Source of the DNA: DUZB01 sp964407525
GTDB lineage: Bacteria > Desulfobacterota > DSM-4660 > Desulfatiglandales > Desulfatiglandaceae
Length of the DNA: 11,485 nt
Direction: 5' to 3'
Assembly: GCA_964407525.1 (NCBI GenBank)
Contig: CAYOWC010000147.1
Span: forward strand, 1-11,485
Notes under the pieces: model-generated
Databases searched by the model: none
Seen by the model: only the letters and a program-made list of their open reading frames with translations
Told to the model about the DNA's origin: nothing
Made by a program: the position numbers and the translations under genes
Shown: in pieces, positions 7,414-11,485 of the stretch
How the letters are laid out: each line of letters starts with the position of its first letter
Position numbering within the stretch: the stretch's first letter is position 1

Positions 7414-7442
7414 TTGACTCCGAACCGGCATATTTTTATAAT
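7414..7442 (+). promoter_or_regulatory. Sigma-70-type promoter for the DUF2007-pepT genes
   Basis: TTGACT at 7414-7419 and a perfect TATAAT at 7437-7442 are separated by 17 bases, close to the ideal sigma-70 promoter. The start point would be near 7449, giving a leader of roughly 95 bases before the GTG at 7545. Confidence 0.7.
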
Positions 7443-7544
7443 CATGATGTGCTGAAAACCAGCCTGTTTGTTGCCGAAAAATTTGGTGTGGGTGAATTCT
7501 GAAGATATGAGACTACGTCCTATTTCCCCTAATGGAGATGCCGT

Positions 7545-7760
7545 GTGGAGTATAAAAAAGCAGCTATCTTGGAAAATAATTTTGAGGCTCAATTGTTGGA
7601 ATCAATCCTCATGGAAAGAGAAATACCTCACCTTATGCGGTCTTACCATGATACGGCCTTTGACGGGCTGTTTCAAACCCAGAAAGGATGGGGGTATGTG
7701 AGTGCTCCTGACGAATATCTCCATGAGATCGAAGAGATTGTAGCGGATATCAGAAGATAG
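7545..7760 (+). CDS. Small DUF2007-like protein
   Basis: A 71-residue protein resembling the DUF2007 family (called a putative signal-transducing protein), whose members open with a short strand followed by an EA-x-LL helix. Here AILENNFEAQLLESILMERE occupies residues 7-26, followed by IPHLMR, a loop with an aromatic GWGYV segment and a C-terminal acidic helix, EYLHEIEEIVADIRR. No cysteine cluster, signal peptide or membrane segment is seen. The start is GTG, with GGAG at 7534-7537 ending 7 bases before it. It is the first gene after the plus-strand promoter and lies upstream of peptidase T, probably in the same transcript. Family assignment rests on pattern and size only, and no biochemical function is established. 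Confidence 0.7.
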   Translation: MEYKKAAILENNFEAQLLESILMEREIPHLMRSYHDTAFDGLFQTQKGWGYVSAPDEYLHEIEEIVADIRR

Positions 7761-7765
7761 AGGAA

Positions 7766-7882
7766 GTGTTGCCGCGAATCGAGAAGAAAATTGAAAAATT
7801 GAAAGAAAGGCTCAAAAAATCCGGGCGTGAAAAAGAAGCGGAACCCCTTGAGACCCAGATGGATCAGATGAGGAAGATATAA
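7766..7882 (+). CDS. Possible 38-residue charged helical peptide
   Basis: A short open frame fills the spacer between the DUF2007-like gene and pepT. It reads LPRIEKKIEKLKERLKKS from residue 2 and ends with QMDQMRKI, a strongly charged stretch with hydrophobic spacing typical of a coiled-coil helix. Start options are GTG at 7766 or TTG at 7769, with AGGA at 7761-7764; the spacing is short for GTG and only slightly better for TTG. The stop at 7880-7882 lies 3 bases before the pepT ATG, which would allow translational coupling. Non-ATG start, small size and lack of a known relative keep this uncertain; it could be a non-coding spacer. Confidence 0.4.
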   Translation: MLPRIEKKIEKLKERLKKSGREKEAEPLETQMDQMRKI

Positions 7883-7885
7883 TTT

Positions 7886-9163
7886 ATGAACGATAAAATT
7901 CGTGATTTTCTCCGAAAAGATGCGAGAGAAAGATTTCTCCGGTACGTCAGGATCGATACCTGTTCTGATCCGGAAACAGGGAGCCATCCTTCTTCTGATG
8001 AACAATGGGTATTGGGAAAACTCTTGAAGGAAGAGCTTCTTGCCCTGGGATTGACGGAGGTGGAACTGGACGATTTCTGTTATGTGTATGGAACCCTTCC
8101 CGCCAGTGAGGGTGCAACGGGTCCTGCTGTCACCTTTTGCGCTCATATGGATACCTCTCCCTCCGAGGAAGGTTGTGATGTGGTCCCCATTATGCATCCT
8201 GATTACAATGGCGGGGCAATCCACTTTCCAGGAAACGAAGGCCTTGCCTTGACCCCTGATGATTCATCTGAGTTGGAACAGTTCCTTGGGGAAACGATTA
8301 TTACAGCGGATGGCAATACCCTGCTCGGTGCAGACGATAAAGCCGGAATCGCTGAAATCATGGCCGCTCTGAGTGCTTTTAGACAATTCGATGGCTTATG
8401 TCACCCGGAGCTTAGAATTGTTTTTACCCCGGATGAGGAAATTGGGGAAGGTGCGGACCATATCGATTTGGACAGGCTTGGAAATATTGCGTACACCGTG
8501 GATGGGGGTATGATTGGCGAATTGGAGCAGGAGTGCTTTGATGCCTGGGAGCTCACCTTGATTTTCCATGGCAGGAACATCCACCCGGGATATGCAAAGA
8601 ACCGTATGGTAAATGCGGGGGCTATTGCGGCCCGTTTTGCAGCATTTCTCCCCGAACACGAAACTCCGGAACATACTGTAAATCGGGAAGGCTTCTATCA
8701 TCTGATGAATATCCTCGGAGATGAGAACCGGGCTACTCTCAAGTACATTATCCGTGATTTTGAGCCTGCCGCGAATCTGCGCCGTATGGAATTTGTCAAA
8801 CAGGCCATACGCTCTTTTGAATTGCGTTATGCCGGTCTCAAAATCGAGCTTATTGTCCGGGACCAGTACAACAACATGCGGGAAATCCTGGACGAGTTTC
8901 CAGAAGTAGTAGAAATGGCTCGAAAGGCCATAGCAGAGGCAGGTCTTACCCTTAGGGAAAACCCTATTCGGGGAGGGACTGACGGCGCCAGGTTCTGTTT
9001 CATGGGGGTTCCAACGCCGAATCTCTTCAGTGGGGCCATGATGGTCCACTCAAAAACGGAATGGATTCCTGAAATCGCCTTGGAAAAAAGCGCTGAAGTT
9101 ATCCTACAACTTTGTCGCCTCTGGGTGGAATCACGTCTACCAGAAAAACTTGGACGCAGATGA
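7886..9163 (+). CDS. pepT: Peptidase T (tripeptide aminopeptidase, M20B)
   Basis: A 425-residue cytoplasmic di-zinc metallopeptidase that removes the N-terminal residue from tripeptides. Zinc ligands and catalytic residues of the M20B family are in place: His87 and Asp89 in AHMDTSP, Asp150 in GADDKAG, Glu184/Glu185 in PDEEIG, Asp206 in VDGG, and His388 in MVHSKTEW. The dimerisation/lid domain, from about 215 to 325, includes IHPGYAKNRMVNAG, typical of PepT. Length compares well with the enterobacterial enzyme (about 409), with a slightly extended C-terminus. The ATG at 7886 follows AGGAAG by about nine bases. Odd point: the last codons and the stop are provided by an inverted repeat that begins at 9152, so the terminal GRR is repeat-derived. 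It is the last gene of the short plus-strand operon and converges on sucD. Confidence 0.95.
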   Translation: MNDKIRDFLRKDARERFLRYVRIDTCSDPETGSHPSSDEQWVLGKLLKEELLALGLTEVELDDFCYVYGTLPASEGATGPAVTFCAHMDTSPSEEGCDVVPIMHPDYNGGAIHFPGNEGLALTPDDSSELEQFLGETIITADGNTLLGADDKAGIAEIMAALSAFRQFDGLCHPELRIVFTPDEEIGEGADHIDLDRLGNIAYTVDGGMIGELEQECFDAWELTLIFHGRNIHPGYAKNRMVNAGAIAARFAAFLPEHETPEHTVNREGFYHLMNILGDENRATLKYIIRDFEPAANLRRMEFVKQAIRSFELRYAGLKIELIVRDQYNNMREILDEFPEVVEMARKAIAEAGLTLRENPIRGGTDGARFCFMGVPTPNLFSGAMMVHSKTEWIPEIALEKSAEVILQLCRLWVESRLPEKLGRR

Positions 9164-9233
9164 CCGCAGATGAACGCGGATTTTCTCTGTTTTATGATTA
9201 ATTATCTGCGCGTGTCTGCGGAAATCTGCGTCC
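9152..9233. repeat. Imperfect inverted repeat built of 10-base units, between pepT and sucD
   Basis: Outer arms are perfect: GGACGCAGAT at 9152-9161 and ATCTGCGTCC at 9224-9233. Further inside, CCGCAGA (9164-9170) pairs with TCTGCGG (9215-9221), and CGCGGAT (9175-9181) pairs with ATCTGCG (9204-9210) with one G-T. The loop is about 22 bases. Each arm is three 10-base units around a CGCAGAT core. The left arm overlaps the last codons and stop of pepT. The hairpin sits between converging genes, so it could also stop transcription, although no long T tract follows. It resembles CGCAGAT-type dispersed repeats that I recall from environmental genomes; copy number here cannot be judged. Confidence 0.8.
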
Positions 9234-9242
9234 CTAAAACTA

Positions 9243-10106
9243 TTATCTTAGATTGTTCTGTCGCGCCCACTCCGTCACGTCAATGGGAGATGCAAGAGTG
9301 GTTACCCCTGCCTTGTCCAGCGCTTCTTTTTTCCCTTCGAACGTTCCCGAGGAACCCCGTACGATGGCTCCCGCATGCCCCATCCGTTTTCCCTGGGGAG
9401 AAAAACGCCCGGCAATATAAGATGCCACAGGCTTTTTCATCCGGGTCTGGATAAATTCCGCAGCACGTTCTTCCTGTTCTCCACCAACCTCGCCCACGAT
9501 GATTATCGCATCCGTATCCTCATCGGATTCGAATTTTTCCAGGATGCCGGGAAGATTTGTCAGAACTACCGGATCTGCGCCCATCCCGAGGACGGTGCTC
9601 TGTCCCACATTGGCTTCGGATAGGATTCCTGCGAATTCATAGGAAAGGGTGCCGCTGCGCGAGATGACGCCCACACGCCCGGGTGCAAAAAGGGATGCGG
9701 GCATAATGCCCATTTTTCCCACTCCGGGGACGAGGATACCGGGGGTTGTGGGTCCCAGGGCGAACACGTTCTTTTCCCGAGCGTAAGCCCTCATCTTCAT
9801 GACATCGTGAACCGGGATGTGTTCTGGAACTACTACGATGAATGGGATGCCACCGTCAACCGTTTCATAAAAGGCGTCTAAGACGAAAGCCGCCGGAACA
9901 AAAAAAACGGAAGCGTTGGCGCCTGTCTCCTTTACAGCCTGTTCTACGCTGTCAAAGACGGGCAAACCTTCAACTGTTGCCCCTCCTTTGCCTGGAGTTA
10001 CTCCTCCGACCACGTTGGTATGGTAATCAAGCATCCATTTTGTCTGAATGCTGCCGATTTTCCCTGTGATGCCCTGTACGATAACGCGGCTATCCTTATT
10101 AAGAAG
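9243..10106 (-). CDS. sucD: Succinyl-CoA synthetase-like ligase, alpha subunit (5' end in gap)
   Basis: The alpha subunit of an ADP-forming acyl-CoA synthetase that makes an acid-CoA thioester from acid, CoA and ATP, or the reverse with ATP synthesis, via a phosphohistidine. 287 residues are visible; alignment to E. coli SucD suggests only the first three or so are lost in the assembly gap. The CoA-binding start LLNKDSRVIVQGITGKIG and GGVTPGKGG are recognisable, as are SRSGTLSYE, GEVGG, and GKRMGHAGAI with the phosphorylated His at visible residue 244. Several usually fixed segments differ: PEHIP replaces TEGIP, GPTTPG replaces GPNCPG or GPNTPG, and GADP replaces GGDP. It is paired with sucC upstream. 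Enzyme class is firm; succinate as the substrate is not. Confidence 0.88.
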   Translation of the reverse strand, partial: LLNKDSRVIVQGITGKIGSIQTKWMLDYHTNVVGGVTPGKGGATVEGLPVFDSVEQAVKETGANASVFFVPAAFVLDAFYETVDGGIPFIVVVPEHIPVHDVMKMRAYAREKNVFALGPTTPGILVPGVGKMGIMPASLFAPGRVGVISRSGTLSYEFAGILSEANVGQSTVLGMGADPVVLTNLPGILEKFESDEDTDAIIIVGEVGGEQEERAAEFIQTRMKKPVASYIAGRFSPQGKRMGHAGAIVRGSSGTFEGKKEALDKAGVTTLASPIDVTEWARQNNLR

Positions 10107-10206
10107 NNNNNNNNNNNNNNNNNNNNNNNNNNNNNNNNNNNNNNNNNNNNNNNNNNNNNNNNNNNNNNNNNNNNNNNNNNNNNNNNNNNNNNNNNNNNNN
10201 NNNNNN
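10107..10206. other. Assembly gap of 100 N
   Basis: Exactly 100 N, a placeholder length. Coding sequence runs into it from both sides: the 3' end of sucC and the first codons of sucD. The true sequence should hold the last residues of SucC, a short spacer with the sucD ribosome site, and the sucD start. Confidence 0.98.
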
Positions 10207-11335
10207 CCACCAATTCGCAAAGACGATCGATGGCTTTTTCCGTGGCTGCTTCTGTGACCACATGTACCCCGCCATTCCTGAATATTTCCCAGGTCTCTTC
10301 CTGCAGGTTGCCTAAAGCCTTTGCAACAATGGGGATTTTGACGTTATGTTCTTTCATGTACCGAACGACGCCCTTTGCACCTTCGTGAATCGGATTGATC
10401 CCACCATAAACATTGATAAATATCGCACGAAGTCCTTCCTTCATCATGATCAGTTCCATGCACTTATAGAGTAGCTTTTCCGTGATCCCTCCGCCGGTTT
10501 CCATGAAATTGGCTGGACGAAGACGTTCTCCAATAATGTCCATGCTTGCCATGCCAAGTCCGGCGCCGGATGAAATTAACCCGATATCACCGTCGAGATC
10601 CACATAGGTAACGCCTATCTCTTTTCCCTTGCGCTCCAGGGTATTGTCAATACGTCCTAAAAAATCGGGAACGGAATATTTTATTCTTGAAACAGCTGAA
10701 TCGTCGATTTCCAGTACCGCGTCTACGGCCAGCAGGCCTCCGTTGGGTTGCACCACAAGTGGGTTGATTTCAGCTATGAGTGCTTCATTTTGAACGAACA
10801 CCTTGTATAATCGAACAAGAATATCGGCGCAGGATACCATTTCACGATTGCTCATATTGAGTTTGCGAAACAGCGTTCTTGCCTGATAGGGATAAAAACT
10901 CTGCCCCGGTTCCACATGAACGGACGCAATCTTTTCCGGAGCGGTCCGGGCCGTTTTTTCGATATTCACGCCCCCTTCCGTGCTGATTACCATCACCGGT
11001 TTCCCTGTAAAACCATCCACGGTGATTCCTATGTACAGCTCCTTCACCATTTCGATCTGCTGGCTGATCATTATCTTGTTTACTTCCAGGCCCTTGATGT
11101 CGGAACCCAGCATCTCAGCAGCTTGCTCTTCCAGTTCATCAGCCGATTTTGCCATTTTAATTCCACCGGCCAGCCCACGCCCTCCCACAAGTACCTGGGC
11201 TTTGATCACTACCGGATACCCAATCTCACCTGCTGCGCTCAATGCTTCTTCGGGGGTTTCCGCTACCACCCGTCGCGGCACGGGAATGCCGGCTTTTTCG
11301 AAAATATCCGCGGCTTCATACTCCTGTAGTCTCAT
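10207..11335 (-). CDS. sucC: Succinyl-CoA synthetase-like ligase, beta subunit (3' end in gap)
   Basis: The ATP-grasp beta subunit that pairs with SucD. 376 residues are visible against about 388 in E. coli, so only a short C-terminal tail is missing. Seen are the start MRLQEYEAADIF, the nucleotide-binding KAQVLVGGRGLAGGIK (45-60), EINPLVV at 189-195 with the metal-binding Asn191, Asp205, and the glycine-rich GAGLGMASMDI (257-267) and PANFMETGGG (274-283). The substrate-side loop reads NVYGGINPIHEGAKG (308-322) where most SucC have NIFGGI followed by RCD or similar, and VAKALGN (337-343) replaces VRLEGN. These match unusual positions in the neighbouring SucD, so the pair may be a separate subfamily. 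The ATG at 11335 is preceded by a full AGGAGGT (11345-11339). Confidence 0.9.
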
Positions 11336-11365
11336 GTTACCTCCTCCCCTTTTTTCGTCGTAATT

Positions 11366-11485
11366 TTAAAGAAAATCAAATGCCCTTATGGGCATGTTGT
11401 TTATCCAACCAGGAACCGTGCACATTGGGCTTGGTTCTAACTTCGCCCACTCGATGCGATCATCCAAGAATATGTTCGACAGTTC
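11366..11485 (-). CDS. Possible 3' end of an unidentified gene
   Basis: A minus-strand frame is open from the window edge to a TAA at 11368-11366, giving 39 residues (start ELSNIFLDDRIEWAKLEP, end INNMPIRAFDFL). Other minus-strand frames here are soon closed. I do not recognise the sequence and the stretch is short enough to be open by chance. If real, it would end 30 bases upstream of the sucC start. Confidence 0.25.
   Translation of the reverse strand, partial: ELSNIFLDDRIEWAKLEPSPMCTVPGWINNMPIRAFDFL
11380..11395. terminator. Small hairpin upstream of sucC, possible weak terminator
   Basis: A perfect 6-base stem, ATGCCC (11380-11385) and GGGCAT (11390-11395), with a 4-base loop. On the minus strand it is followed by TTTGATTTTCTTT, a broken T tract. 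It could end transcription coming from a gene beyond the window, or serve as a regulatory palindrome for sucCD. The stem is short, so the call is weak. Confidence 0.3.

Larger units (their letters stand above)
7158..7544. other. Intergenic region between divergent operons
   Basis: This 387-base stretch has no convincing gene on either strand. It holds a good sigma-70-like promoter for the plus-strand genes, a weaker extended -10 candidate for the minus-strand operon, and two untranslated leaders of about 80-95 bases. I see no recognisable riboswitch. A small CAGG/CCTG inverted pair around 7325-7340 is too short to call. Confidence 0.7.

Noticed and set aside
7404..7420. A TGGCGC plus CTTGA pattern that could suggest a sigma-54 promoter
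   Set aside because: The second element lacks the GC at the required spacing, while a clean sigma-70 promoter overlaps the same bases.
8396..9049. A 217-codon minus-strand open frame inside pepT
   Set aside because: pepT has all its zinc ligands on the other strand and this frame shows no recognisable domain.
9998..11335. A continuous frame from sucC through the second gap and into sucD sequence
   Set aside because: It only stays open because Ns are translated as unknown; the sequence after the gap is in the wrong frame for SucD. It is not a fusion.
1..11485. CRISPR arrays, defence genes, prophage or insertion sequences
   Set aside because: No spaced direct repeats of CRISPR size, no transposase or integrase motifs, and all sizeable genes belong to metabolic families.

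Overview
The window looks like a piece of a scaffold from a strictly anaerobic bacterium, most plausibly a Desulfobacterota (syntroph or sulfate-reducer type) metagenome bin. That placement is an inference from gene content: a nickel lactate racemase homologue next to a three-part GlcD/GlcE/GlcF-type dehydrogenase, an iron-type alcohol dehydrogenase, an unusual SucCD pair, and dispersed short intergenic repeats of a kind I associate with such genomes. No rRNA or tRNA is present to confirm it. Two runs of exactly 100 N (3050-3149 and 10107-10206) are scaffolding gaps of placeholder length, so frames that read across them are not real proteins.

Layout. On the minus strand, 7157 down to 61, six closely spaced genes read as one operon: iron-containing alcohol dehydrogenase, LarA-type lactate racemase, GlcD-like FAD oxidoreductase, a long GlcE-like FAD oxidoreductase, a GlcF-like Fe-S protein with two 4Fe-4S motifs and two CCG domains, and a small MTH1187-family thiamine-binding-like protein. 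A 387-base intergenic region (7158-7544) holds divergent promoters. From it the plus strand carries a DUF2007-like 71-residue protein, a possible 38-codon charged peptide and peptidase T (7886-9163). A palindromic repeat (9152-9233) supplies the end of the peptidase gene and lies between it and the converging sucD. The minus-strand sucC-sucD pair fills 11335-9243, with the sucC/sucD junction lost in the second gap. The right edge may hold the 3' end of another minus-strand gene.

How the genes may work together. The LarA protein keeps the residues known to bind lactate and the pincer cofactor at nearly identical numbering to the Lactobacillus enzyme, so interconversion of L- and D-lactate (or a close 2-hydroxyacid) followed by oxidation through the GlcD/E/F complex is the simplest reading. 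The alcohol dehydrogenase could feed or drain the hydroxyacid pool, but its substrate cannot be told from sequence. The thiamine-binding-like protein at the operon end is unexplained. SucC and SucD both depart from the usual succinyl-CoA synthetase sequence at loops around the active site, which suggests a distinct subfamily and possibly another acid substrate.

The most interesting points for follow-up are the divergent SucCD pair, the Adh-LarA-GlcDEF-MTH1187 gene set, and the decamer-phased inverted repeat that forms the end of pepT. I did not find a defence system, CRISPR array, prophage or insertion sequence.
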